A program made the position numbers and the translations under genes. The notes beneath the pieces were generated by a model. That model saw only the letters and a program-made list of their open reading frames with translations, was not told the origin of the DNA and made no database searches. A stretch of 64,000 nucleotides of DNA from JAYODZ01 sp965662735. Lineage in GTDB: Bacteria; Pseudomonadota; Alphaproteobacteria; RS24. Shown piece by piece: positions 27,041-35,166 of the stretch. Position 1 is the stretch's first letter; every line of letters starts with the position of its first letter. Location of the stretch: contig CBFIIU010000002.1 of the NCBI GenBank assembly GCA_965662735.1, forward strand, positions 161,446 through 225,445. Reading direction: 5' to 3'.

Positions 27041-27472
27041 ATGACCCGCGCACAGCCGCCAAAACACGCTTCCGAGGACCCTAACGCTTCGGATACGACC
27101 GCGTCGCCCCATTTGGCGCGGTACACACGGATCATGGTGGTGATCGTGGTCGTTCTCGGCATTCTCTTATTGGTCGCTTTTGCTGTTGTGGTCGGTACCA
27201 TAATGAAGCGGATGGCGGGTGGCACACCTGATGACCGGCTCGATGACGCCCCAGCCATTCGATCCTCGGTGCCGATGATGACCCCATCAATCGGGGGCCA
27301 AGACATCTTACTGGATTTGCCGGAAGGGACAGAGGTCGCAATGGTCACTGTGTCTCAGGGGCTGATTATTGTTCAAATTGGGCGCAAAGGAACATCGCGG
27401 TTAAGTGATATTATGAGTTTTGATGCACGCACCGGCCAGCGACTTGCGCATATCCGCGTCCCCCAGAACTAA
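27041..27472 (+). CDS. DUF6476-like membrane-anchored protein
   Basis: 143 aa, divergent from rluD by 34 bp, with GGAGG before the ATG. It has a charged cytoplasmic N-terminus of about 35 residues, one membrane helix at about 33-57 (MVVIVVVLGILLLVAFAVVV), then an exported domain with a short beta-propeller-like strand pattern (VTVSQGLIIVQIGRKG). Such proteins sit beside rluD in many alphaproteobacteria. No function is known to me. Its stop overlaps the eipA stop by 4 bp from the other strand. Confidence 0.7.
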   Translation: MTRAQPPKHASEDPNASDTTASPHLARYTRIMVVIVVVLGILLLVAFAVVVGTIMKRMAGGTPDDRLDDAPAIRSSVPMMTPSIGGQDILLDLPEGTEVAMVTVSQGLIIVQIGRKGTSRLSDIMSFDARTGQRLAHIRVPQN

Positions 27473-28080
27473 AACGGGAGCCAACCACTATCGGGCGTGA
27501 ACTTGACGTAGCCAATATTGGCGCCAAGGCGCATGCCGACGCCAGCTCGCATCGGCACGACGATGACATTGTCGCGCTCAAGAAAATTAACCGACACGCC
27601 GCCGAGATAAAAAGCCGATCCTTCAACGCCGACAAATCGCTTATAGATTTCGTCAGCTTGCGTCAGCCCATAGACTAGAGCAAAGCTTTTTGCGGCATTA
27701 CCGCCCGTATCAATCCCTGCAGACGGTCCCCGCCAATAGATCGGGCGGCTGCGCCCGTCTTGCATCTGTAATTCACCCCGGCCATAGCGCAAACCGATCA
27801 TGATGGCGGCGCTGACTTCTTCGCCCTTGATGATGGCGGATGGAGGTCCATATTCCGCGAAAATACGACCAACGATTTCTGCCATGTTTTCGGCAGAGGT
27901 TCCTAAAAACTTAGCCGCCTCGATAATGACTTTGCTCTCGGTAAACGTCTCGATCTGTTCGACTTCTTGCGCCGAGGCGATATTTTGCGAAAAGAGCAAA
28001 CCCGCAGACACAAGAATGAACGCGCATATTAAGGCAGCGCGTCGCGTGATCAGAGCTTCAAGCGTTTTTAACACTGGCAT
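27469..28080 (-). CDS. eipA: EipA-family periplasmic protein (DUF1134)
   Basis: Exported protein (203 aa) with a signal region at about 12-38 (RAALICAFILVSAGLLFSQNIASAQ). The mature domain contains IYWRGPSAGIDTGGNAAKSF and VGMRLGANIGYVKFTPDSGW, characteristic of DUF1134. The Brucella member EipA is linked to cell-envelope stress resistance. ATG 28080 is preferred because the frame upstream overlaps cysQ. It lies 25 bp after cysQ on the same strand. Confidence 0.85.
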   Translation of the reverse strand: MPVLKTLEALITRRAALICAFILVSAGLLFSQNIASAQEVEQIETFTESKVIIEAAKFLGTSAENMAEIVGRIFAEYGPPSAIIKGEEVSAAIMIGLRYGRGELQMQDGRSRPIYWRGPSAGIDTGGNAAKSFALVYGLTQADEIYKRFVGVEGSAFYLGGVSVNFLERDNVIVVPMRAGVGMRLGANIGYVKFTPDSGWLPF

Positions 28081-28105
28081 TTTTGCCCCATGGGTTTCAA
28101 GGAGA

Positions 28106-28921
28106 CTATCTCTTGATTTTATTATTTTGTCGAGCGCTTGCGACGAAATAGGGATTTGCGAGGCCATCTGCCAATTTTCCATAGGTGAGGGGGGTTCCGT
28201 CGAAGCGGCACACCTGCCCACCGGCACTATTGACAATCGCATGGCCGGCGGCGGTATCCCATTCCATTGTCCGTCCATGGCGTGGATATAGATCGGCAAC
28301 GCCTTCGGCGAGCAGGCAGAATTTCAAGGACGAGCCCGCGCTCATCGTTTCAGCGACGGGCAAAGTATCGAGATAATCGCGGGTTTCATCCGATAAGTGT
28401 GAGCGCGAGGCGACGACCGTTAAAACGCTGGGGTCTGGGGAACGCATGTGAATGGGCTGTAATGCCTCTTGCTCAACCACTCGGTGGTTGGGGCATTGCG
28501 CGGTAAAGGCGGATTGGGCACCCGATAGATAAAGTGTTTCGCGTGCGGGCGCATAAATGACGCCGGCTCGGGCGTGGCCCTCGACAATGAGGCCGATATT
28601 GACGGTAAAGTCGGATCGACCATTTAAAAATTCTTTGGTGCCATCCAGCGGGTCGAGCAGAAAAAAACAATCGTCCAATCGTTCCGGCAAAGCCTCAGCG
28701 CAGGCCTCCTCGCCGATCACCTGAATGGCCGGGGCAATTTGGGATAATTCGGCGGTGATCAGTGCTTCTGCCTCGCGATCGGCAATGGTCACGGGACTAT
28801 CATCGGCCTTCATCTCGCCCGAAACTTTGCCGAAATAGGTCATAATCCGTTCGCCGGCGGCAATCGAGACATGCGCAAGCGCCAATAAAAAACTGGGATC
28901 GTTTGGATCAATGCGTTTCAT
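28106..28921 (-). CDS. cysQ: 3'(2'),5'-bisphosphate nucleotidase CysQ
   Basis: Inositol-monophosphatase-fold enzyme that dephosphorylates PAP, the by-product of sulfate assimilation and sulfotransferases (271 aa). Metal-binding motifs IGEEACAE, DPLDGTKEF near residues 91-99 and the later EWDTAAGHAIV are intact. It is the first gene of a likely cysQ-eipA pair. A sulfotransferase-like gene occurs at 62.3 kb in this window, though no link is shown. Confidence 0.93.
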   Translation of the reverse strand: MKRIDPNDPSFLLALAHVSIAAGERIMTYFGKVSGEMKADDSPVTIADREAEALITAELSQIAPAIQVIGEEACAEALPERLDDCFFLLDPLDGTKEFLNGRSDFTVNIGLIVEGHARAGVIYAPARETLYLSGAQSAFTAQCPNHRVVEQEALQPIHMRSPDPSVLTVVASRSHLSDETRDYLDTLPVAETMSAGSSLKFCLLAEGVADLYPRHGRTMEWDTAAGHAIVNSAGGQVCRFDGTPLTYGKLADGLANPYFVASARQNNKIKR

Positions 28922-29083
28922 CTGGGCTGGTTAGCATGATACGCCACAAATGGCCAGCCACTGGACGGGCGCCAGGAGGGAACAGGAGGGGACGACAAGG
29001 GGGGAACAGGAGGCGGTGACTGGAGAGGAGAATGACCCCATCTGCACAGCCCTCCACCCTCCACTGCGACGTTATCGAAACTT

Positions 29084-29767
29084 TTACGCCGCTTTTTTAT
29101 AGCTCACTCGATACCCTCGGCCCCAAACTGTTTCAATGAGGGAGGCGCCACCCAATGCGGCTTCCAGTTTCTTGCGTAATTTGCAGATAAACACGTCAAT
29201 GATCTTGATTTCGGGTTCGTCCATGCCGCCATAGAGATGGTCCAAAAATGCATTTTTAGAGACCACCCCACCTTTTTGTAAAAACAACAAACGCAATACT
29301 TCGAATTCTTTGCGGGTCAGATTGACGGTGCGACCATGCGCTTCAACCATTTGGCGCCGGAGATCGAGTTGCAATTCGCCAATGGTCAAAAGGTTCTCGC
29401 CATATCCACTCGCCCGGCGAATATTGGCCCGAAGTCGCGCCACTAATTCGGCGCTCTCGCAAGGCTTAATGATGTAATCATCGGCGCCGGCCTCCAGGGT
29501 TGCCAAACGTGCATGCAGTTCGTCGCGGCCAGACAGAATTAAAATCGGAATATCAGGATGATCAGCGCGAATTTGTTTTAAGCAGCTCTCGCCCTTCATA
29601 TCGGGGAGGCCAAGATCTAAAATGACGGCTTGAAACTGATAGGAGGAGAGGAAGTCGAAAGCGTCTGCCGCATCATAGGCTTGCTCGGATGTAAATCCAT
29701 GCGTTCCAAGCATATCGGCCAGGCTATCGTTTAAGAGCGCATCGTCATCAATAATCAAAACTTTCAT
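29084..29767 (-). CDS. CtrA-like OmpR-family response regulator
   Basis: Two-domain regulator (227 aa). The receiver domain (1-120) has the acidic DDD near 7-9, phospho-acceptor Asp in VILDLGLPD, and Lys in IIKPC. The winged-helix domain ends with HLYGGMDEPEIKIIDVF and KLRKKL, then IETVWGRGYRV, which is essentially the CtrA recognition region. The receiver is more distant from CtrA, with AGADDYIIKPC instead of GADDY-TKPF. It may therefore be a CtrA paralogue rather than the essential cell-cycle regulator. It is a lone gene with AT-rich upstream DNA. Confidence 0.8.
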   Translation of the reverse strand: MKVLIIDDDALLNDSLADMLGTHGFTSEQAYDAADAFDFLSSYQFQAVILDLGLPDMKGESCLKQIRADHPDIPILILSGRDELHARLATLEAGADDYIIKPCESAELVARLRANIRRASGYGENLLTIGELQLDLRRQMVEAHGRTVNLTRKEFEVLRLLFLQKGGVVSKNAFLDHLYGGMDEPEIKIIDVFICKLRKKLEAALGGASLIETVWGRGYRVSYKKAA

Positions 29768-29994
29768 TACATTGCTCCTTTATTAATATTTTTCATCGTT
29801 ATTAATAAAAACTGATTTTACCGATCACAGGCAAATCACGTTTTCGTGATCAGAAAAGTGCCTTCACTAAACGCCGAAAGGATGAGAGATCTTGCTCAGA
29901 TACGGGGTGAAAAGGGGGGCGGCATTTTAGCCGACGGGCCGATGCGGGTCGGTTTAACTTGCTGTTCTGCCTGTCAGGGTATATATGCACGGCC

Positions 29995-31113
29995 ATGAGC
30001 GGTGATCTGCCAAAAATTGATCTGGGTCTTCCTGGCCCGCGCGAGACAACTCGTGTGGTGGTGGCCATGTCGGGTGGCGTCGATAGTTCTGTCGCCGCGG
30101 CGCTGGTCAAGCAGGCTGGCTATGAAACTGTTGGCATTACCTTGCAACTCTATGATCACGGTGTTGCTGTGGCCAAGAAGGGAGCGTGTTGCGCAGGGCA
30201 AGACATCCATGATGCGCGCCGCGTCGCCGATCATCTTGGGATCGCACATTATGTTCTTGATTATGAGAGCCGCTTTCGCGAGAGCGTGATGGATGATTTT
30301 GCCGATAGCTATCTCGCTGGCTACACCCCCATTCCGTGTGTGAAGTGCAACGAAACCGTTAAGTTCCGTGACCTTTTAAAAACCGCGCGTGATTTGGGGG
30401 CGCAGGCATTGGTCACCGGACATTACGTGGCCAGCCGTTTATCGGATCAGGGATGGCAAATGTACCGTCCCCACGATCTCAGCCGCGATCAATCCTATTT
30501 CCTGTTTTCGACCACGCGCGAACAACTCGCTTTTTTGCGTTTTCCTCTGGCCGAGTTTACCAAGGATGATATTCGCCGATTTGCAGCGACGCTGGGTCTG
30601 GGTGTAGCCGATAAACCCGACAGTCAGGATATCTGCTTTGTGCCCAATGGCGATTATGCCTCTGTGATCCAACGCCTCAGGCCAGACAGTGCGCAACCCG
30701 GGAATATTGTCGACCTTGATGGAAATATTCTGGCCACGCATCAGGGCATTTTGCATTACACCATAGGCCAGCGGCGGGGCTTAGGGGTGGCAACGGGCGA
30801 GCCCCTTTATGTTGTTGCCATTGACGCGCAAACCCGCGAGGTCGTGGTTGGGCCGCGCTCAGCTCTCGCGCGAACGACTTTGGAATTGGACGCGGTCAAT
30901 TGGTTGGGGGCATCGGAGGGTGGGCCGGTTCTCGCCCGCATTCGCTCAACCACCGAGCCAGTGCCGGCGCGGGTTCAATTGGTTGACGATGGGCGCGCGA
31001 TTGTTCATTTAGAAACGCCCGAGGAGGGTGTATCCCCCGGTCAGGCGTGCGTTTTCTATGGGCGCGACGGATCGGCTGTCTTGGGCGGCGGTTGGATCGC
31101 CGCCAGTCGATGA
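29995..31113 (+). CDS. mnmA: tRNA-specific 2-thiouridylase MnmA
   Basis: Thiolates U34 of Lys, Glu and Gln tRNAs (372 aa). The PP-loop SGGVDSSVAAAL is near residues 27-38. The first catalytic cysteine is in TPIPCVKCNETVKF and the second in DSQDICFVPNGDY, both present. The C-terminal part has IGQRRGLGVATGEPLYV and the beta-barrel domain. ATG 29995 is preferred over a TTG at 29959. Confidence 0.96.
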   Translation: MSGDLPKIDLGLPGPRETTRVVVAMSGGVDSSVAAALVKQAGYETVGITLQLYDHGVAVAKKGACCAGQDIHDARRVADHLGIAHYVLDYESRFRESVMDDFADSYLAGYTPIPCVKCNETVKFRDLLKTARDLGAQALVTGHYVASRLSDQGWQMYRPHDLSRDQSYFLFSTTREQLAFLRFPLAEFTKDDIRRFAATLGLGVADKPDSQDICFVPNGDYASVIQRLRPDSAQPGNIVDLDGNILATHQGILHYTIGQRRGLGVATGEPLYVVAIDAQTREVVVGPRSALARTTLELDAVNWLGASEGGPVLARIRSTTEPVPARVQLVDDGRAIVHLETPEEGVSPGQACVFYGRDGSAVLGGGWIAASR

Positions 31114-31287
31114 AACCTTCTATCGGGCCTGTTTAAGGCTGAAACATCAGCTATATCCGCCTTCCCAAGCGTCAATCTTCTCTATGAGCCTCATCGTTGG
31201 CATAAATTCTGTATGGCAATGGCTTGATTGGCGCAACCGTTCCCGTCATAGTGAGGATTGGTTCCCAATATAGCCGCACGGTTAGTT

Positions 31288-32748
31288 ATGCAACGCGCGT
31301 CACAAAAACAAAATCTTCGGCAGACGCAGAATGTCATGTTGAGCCCGCAAATGCAGCTTGCGATGCGGGTTTTAGAGGCTTCCCAGCTCGATTTGGCGGA
31401 CCTTATCCAGCAGGAAATAGAGACCAATCCCTTGCTTGATATTGAGCCCCCGACAGGGGATGTTCTGTCGAGTGATCAGTCGAGTGATCAGTCGAGTGAC
31501 CAGTCGAGTGATCCTTTAGGCGACCTATTAGCCGACCAGGCAGAAGGAGCGCTCGATGGGTTAAATGAGATGGCGCTCGAACTGGTGCTGCCGAGCGATA
31601 CCAGCACGCAAGATGAATTCGACCTCGATTATATTCGGGAAGAACGTGAATGGACGGCCTTACGCGACCAAGGCGAAGAACGTTCACCCGCATCCGAGCG
31701 GAGTGCTCAGCTGAGCGCAACTGACGTGATCATTCGCGATCTTTTTGATCTTTCCCTGCCTATCGATCTTCGCGATCTTGCCATTGTCTTGGTCTATTGG
31801 CTCGACGAGGCCGGATATTTACGAGAGAGCGACACCGAGTTAGCCGCCGCTCTTAATACTGATGGTGAGAAAATCGCGCAGGCCCGCGCCTGTTTGCAGT
31901 CGCTCGAGCCCGCAGGGCTAGCGGCGCGCAGCCTCACAGAATGTTTTGCAATTCAGCTCGAGCGTAAACATTTATTGACGCCGCTCATGCAGGATATTTT
32001 GGATCATTTGGATCTGCTATCCCAGGGAACCATGGCCCAAATGGCGCGCGCGCTCAATGTGGCGCCCGATCAGATCAAGGAACATTTGGGCCATTTACAG
32101 AAACTCTCCTCGCGCCCCTTATCGGAGCTTGAATTTGCGTCCGATGTGGTGATGGCTCCTGATATTCGTATTTTTGAACGGGCGGGCCAATGGGTGGCAG
32201 AGATTAACGAGGATCACCTGCCAGCGGTTCATCTGCGGGAAGATTATTGGCAAGAACTTGCCCGCCTCGATAAGCGATCGCAGCTTGAACGTTACTTGCG
32301 GCAACACCGTCAATCAGGGCGATGGTTGCAGCGCACGATTTTCACCCGAGCGATGTCGCTCTTGCGTGTGAGTAATGCANNNNNNNNNNNNNNNNNNNNN
32401 NNNNNNNNNNNNNNNNNNNNNNNNNNNNNNNNNNNNNNNNNNNNNNNNNNNNNNNNNNNNNNNNNNNNNNNNNNNNNNCTCGGGGTTATGCCGTTAAAGA
32501 CACTGTTCACATCTGCAGTTGGCTCAGATGATGTTGGCGATGCTTTCGCATCGGGAGCGATCAAGCATCGCATTAAAGCCCTCATCGATGCTGAGCCATC
32601 GGCAAAGCCTTATTCAGATTCTCAGTTGCAAATGATGCTGAAAAAAGAAGGGATTGATGTGGCACGTCGGACGGTGACTAAATATCGCGAGGCCCTCGCA
32701 TTAGGCTCATCCGTTGAGCGGCGGCGTCACAAACAATTGGTCTCCTAG
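31288..32748 (+). CDS. rpoN: RNA polymerase sigma-54 factor RpoN
   Basis: Alternative sigma factor that needs AAA+ activators (486 aa). Region I is glutamine/leucine rich (LSPQMQLAMRVLEASQLDLA, then EIETNPLLD). The acidic region II contains four 12-bp repeats (31468-31515). The C-terminal RpoN box ARRTVTKYRE is intact. The N run 32380-32478 hides 33 residues of the core-binding/helix-turn-helix region, and the frame is kept. ATG 31288 is preferred. At least five sigma-54 promoter sequences lie before flagellar genes in this window. Confidence 0.95.
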   Translation: MQRASQKQNLRQTQNVMLSPQMQLAMRVLEASQLDLADLIQQEIETNPLLDIEPPTGDVLSSDQSSDQSSDQSSDPLGDLLADQAEGALDGLNEMALELVLPSDTSTQDEFDLDYIREEREWTALRDQGEERSPASERSAQLSATDVIIRDLFDLSLPIDLRDLAIVLVYWLDEAGYLRESDTELAAALNTDGEKIAQARACLQSLEPAGLAARSLTECFAIQLERKHLLTPLMQDILDHLDLLSQGTMAQMARALNVAPDQIKEHLGHLQKLSSRPLSELEFASDVVMAPDIRIFERAGQWVAEINEDHLPAVHLREDYWQELARLDKRSQLERYLRQHRQSGRWLQRTIFTRAMSLLRVSNAXXXXXXXXXXXXXXXXXXXXXXXXXXXXXXXXXLGVMPLKTLFTSAVGSDDVGDAFASGAIKHRIKALIDAEPSAKPYSDSQLQMMLKKEGIDVARRTVTKYREALALGSSVERRRHKQLVS

Positions 32749-32939
32749 GAGCCATTTCTGCGCCTAAGCTGTTCGAGCCGATAGAGGAAAGTTGGGAAGA
32801 GAGCCGATGTAACCGCTAGGGTTATATCGCTTCTGAGAGGGTAGGATTTGCAACGGTCTCTTCCCGAGCACTATCCAGCAAAAACCGTGCCAAAATTAGT
32901 CTGTGTTAAAATGAAGGCGTGGATTGTCGTAAGAGATGT

Positions 32940-33167
32940 ATGGAAACGCGGAAGACATCGGCGCTCTCAGGCGATTTGGGGCAACCCCGTCGACAAAAAT
33001 CGGGCAATCATTCCGACCATCATGAGGAAGCGAGTGTGGCTGAGGACGCAGGGGCTTTGCCCAAAAAGCCTCCAAGCCCGATCACTTGGCCGGAGCATTA
33101 TTATATGACCGCCCAAGAATGGATGCAAAAAGTGCGCTTAGTGCGTGATCATTCTACTTTGCACTGA
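32940..33167 (+). CDS. Possible small protein of unknown function
   Basis: A 75-aa open frame (or 82 aa from GTG 32919) in the roughly 400-bp interval after rpoN. The N-terminal half is polar. The C-terminal half, SPITWPEHYYMTAQEWMQKV, looks like protein sequence rather than noise. I do not recognise it. It overlaps the convergent gene at 33149 by about 19 bp. There is no clear ribosome site, so it is weakly supported. I see nothing else in 32749-32918, and no obvious terminator. Confidence 0.35.
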   Translation: METRKTSALSGDLGQPRRQKSGNHSDHHEEASVAEDAGALPKKPPSPITWPEHYYMTAQEWMQKVRLVRDHSTLH

Positions 33168-33421
33168 AATTCAACGACGCATTTTGTAAGCTGATCAATG
33201 CCAACATATACTTTGTTACCACCGGACTGACGCGCATAGACACATGTATTACCTTCTGGGCTGCGCATGAGTTTCTCAAAACGGCACAATTCCAACTCTT
33301 CTGGCATATCCTCTTTCGTGGATTTATAGGTTCGGCCCGCGGCAAAGCTGGTCACGGTGCTCATCAGTACCGTCGCACTCAGGCTTAAAATGAAGATGAA
33401 ATGTGGTCGCGTAAATAACAT
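33149..33421 (-). CDS. Small exported protein of unknown function
   Basis: 90 aa. The N-terminus is a good Sec signal (LFTRPHFIFILSLSATVLMS, cleavage likely after SFAA). The mature part of about 60 residues has three cysteines (ELCRFEKL, NTCVYAR, TKCVVEFQC region gives a fourth) and a strand pattern suggesting a small disulfide-bonded periplasmic domain. GAGAG precedes ATG 33421. A GTG at 33430 is an alternative. I do not recognise a family. Confidence 0.6.
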   Translation of the reverse strand: MLFTRPHFIFILSLSATVLMSTVTSFAAGRTYKSTKEDMPEELELCRFEKLMRSPEGNTCVYARQSGGNKVYVGIDQLTKCVVEFQCKVE

Positions 33422-33469
33422 TCTAATCACTCTCTTTGAATTACTTTGGTCCTTTTACCCTCGGTCCTT

Positions 33470-33682
33470 TTAGCCTTGTTCGGTTTGCCCAATATCGGGC
33501 TCGTCGGCGCCGGGCAAATAGGCTTTTCCTTGAAGAGCGCGGGCGCCAAACTTCTCGACCAGCTCGGGATTTTCCGACATTAATTGGGTTAGTCGCTGAT
33601 TGACAATGGCTTCCGCGGCCTCCTGCGTTTCGGCTTCAATGTCAGCAATTCCGTCTATAATCCAATGTACTTTTACCCGCAT
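33470..33682 (-). CDS. Small hypothetical protein
   Basis: 70 aa, cytoplasmic by composition. It begins MRVKVHWIIDGIADIEAETQ with alternating strands, then an acidic helix (AAEAIVNQRLTQLMSENPEL) and an acidic tail. A clear AAGGAGA lies before the ATG, which supports a real gene. It sits between two exported-protein genes on the same strand, downstream of the Sel1-like gene. Function unknown. Confidence 0.55.
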   Translation of the reverse strand: MRVKVHWIIDGIADIEAETQEAAEAIVNQRLTQLMSENPELVEKFGARALQGKAYLPGADEPDIGQTEQG

Positions 33683-33746
33683 CGCAGATTCTCCTTAAAC
33701 ATTCGCATAGCGTATGAATCCGTCGCTTAGACACCTTATCTTTAAC

Positions 33747-34637
33747 TTAGACACCTTGCTCTTTTTTCCGTGAAGGGGGCCTCTCTCCGTTCTCGAGTTG
33801 AGGCGCGGTTGACTGTTGAGGCGCCTGAAGGGCATCAAAGCGCTTGGTTGCTTCGGCTTGTAATTCGATCAGACGTTCGGGGTCAATTTCGGGCGCAATT
33901 TCCTCGCGCATCCGGATCCCCATCGGAAGGCGGAACGCAGCCGCTATGGCGTACCAAATATACGCCTCCTCCATATTGGGCTCGGCTAGAAAATCAGTAT
34001 TGAAGCGCGCGAGTTGGGTGATCGCACTCATGTCGCGTTGCTGGATACGTTGTCTTAATCCCTCCGCCACAACCGTCCGAACTTCTTCAATCACGGGTTC
34101 AGTGAGTAAGTCAATGAGTTCGTCAGACAGCGCGCCGGCCCGCCGGATCCCACCTAATTGGGCGCGCCAACTCCAGATGAGTGCCGTCTTATAGTCTTGA
34201 GGGCGTCCCAGTCCGCGTTTCAACAATAGCGCCAAATTATATTGCGCATCATAGACCGATTTTTCCGCAAGTGGTTCAAACAGGGTGTGCGCTTCGCCAT
34301 ATCGTTTCTCTTTCACGGCTTCAACCGCGGCATCGAACAGATCATCGTCGACACTGCGCACTGGTTGCGGGGGCTGTGCCTTGGCTTGGGGGGGCGCTGT
34401 GCGGGGCGCTATACCAGAAGGAGGGGGCGCTACTGCACCGGATTTCGGGGCGGTGTCCGGTGGTGTTTGAGGTTCGGGGGCTACATTTTCCATGATGCCT
34501 TGGGTAAGGGGAACTTGCGTCGCAGGCGTTCCGGGTAAAGCGCCCGGTATTTGCGCCCATGCGATCGACCCGCTAGCGAGCAGCGCAAGGAGCGACAGAT
34601 ATGTGCAGCCACGTAGATCCGGGCCAGCTGCTGCCAT
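33747..34637 (-). CDS. Exported Sel1/TPR-like repeat protein
   Basis: 296 aa. The N-terminus YLSLLALLASGSIAWAQ is a signal peptide. A proline-rich linker occupies about 30-95. Then comes a helical repeat region with FDAAVEAVKEKRYGEAHTLF, YNLALLLKRGLGRPQDYKTA and NMEEAYIWYAIAAAF, which is the Sel1-like pattern. The tail is polar. The start codon overlaps the stop of the upstream NHLP-like gene (TAATG), so the two are coupled. The position at the edge of the flagellar region suggests an envelope or motility role, but this is not shown. Confidence 0.75.
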   Translation of the reverse strand: MAAAGPDLRGCTYLSLLALLASGSIAWAQIPGALPGTPATQVPLTQGIMENVAPEPQTPPDTAPKSGAVAPPPSGIAPRTAPPQAKAQPPQPVRSVDDDLFDAAVEAVKEKRYGEAHTLFEPLAEKSVYDAQYNLALLLKRGLGRPQDYKTALIWSWRAQLGGIRRAGALSDELIDLLTEPVIEEVRTVVAEGLRQRIQQRDMSAITQLARFNTDFLAEPNMEEAYIWYAIAAAFRLPMGIRMREEIAPEIDPERLIELQAEATKRFDALQAPQQSTAPQLENGERPPSRKKEQGV

Positions 34638-35017
34638 TATCGACCGGCCATCATGATCAATTGCAGATAAAAGACGCGCATTTTGAACTTAGAGTTTTCG
34701 GGCTGTTCATACACGACGATGCGCGGACGATCCGATTGAGGTTTTTGAAACTCGATCGACATGGTTTCGGGCAAATGTACGCCATTTTGCGCAAGCGTTC
34801 CCTCTGGGTCGCGGGAAAACAGCGCGTGAAACTCGGAATCAATCCAAATGCGAGCCAGCACCTTACCCAAAATATCAGGTAAAAATCGGCGCACCTGCTC
34901 ACGATCCGCAATATAGGTTTCTTCCTCGACTAAATCGATTGTCGCCGCTGCACTGCCCCGCTTGGCGGGCAACAGTTTTCTGAGTGGCACAAGAGCCGTT
35001 GATTGACGCTCACCCAT
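34637..35017 (-). CDS. NHLP-like (nitrile hydratase alpha-like) small protein
   Basis: 126 aa. The central stretch of about residues 47-105 (VLARIWIDSEFHALFSRDPE, then LAQNGVHLPE and IVVYEQPE) follows the pattern of the nitrile-hydratase-like leader peptide family: A-W-D-x-x-F-x-x-x-L-x-x-D-P, then G-x-x-x-P, then a beta strand. A 40-residue N-terminus and a C-terminal hydrophobic FYLQLIMMAGR flank it. There is no cysteine-rich or Gly-Gly core peptide and no RiPP enzyme nearby. It is coupled to the Sel1-like gene. Family assignment is by pattern only. Confidence 0.55.
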   Translation of the reverse strand: MGERQSTALVPLRKLLPAKRGSAAATIDLVEEETYIADREQVRRFLPDILGKVLARIWIDSEFHALFSRDPEGTLAQNGVHLPETMSIEFQKPQSDRPRIVVYEQPENSKFKMRVFYLQLIMMAGR

Positions 35018-35120
35018 TCCTAACCTCCATCATATGCCCTGAGTATGGCACAAGGAGGGCCATCAGAAAAAGAGTGAAATTTTCATTAACCCCTGGGTTT
35101 TTTTTGGCGGGGCGGCTTTT

Positions 35121-35138
35121 TTGGCACGCAATTTGGAC
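35121..35138 (+). promoter_or_regulatory. Sigma-54 promoter before the extra rod-type gene
   Basis: TTGGCACGCAATTTGGAC: the -24 element TTGGCACG matches the consensus, followed by N4 and TTTGG. The spacing GG-N10-GG is correct, but the -12 dinucleotide is GG where GC is usual. The gene start is 28 bp downstream of the element. Confidence 0.7.
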
Positions 35139-35166
35139 GCAGAGGGGACGAAATAAGGAGTTTTAC

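Noticed and set aside
29783..29805. CtrA autoregulation site before the CtrA-like gene
   Set aside because: Two TTAA half-sites are present, but they are 15 bp apart instead of 7, so they do not form a full site.
34637..35017. RiPP gene cluster around the NHLP-like protein
   Set aside because: No radical SAM, YcaO, LanM or peptidase-transporter gene occurs in the surroundings, and the protein has no core-peptide tail.
35046..35062. Second sigma-54 promoter before the extra rod gene (TGGCACAAGGAGGGC)
   Set aside because: Spacing GG-N10-GC fits, but the -12 side lacks TT and overlaps purine-rich DNA; the element at 35121 is far better.
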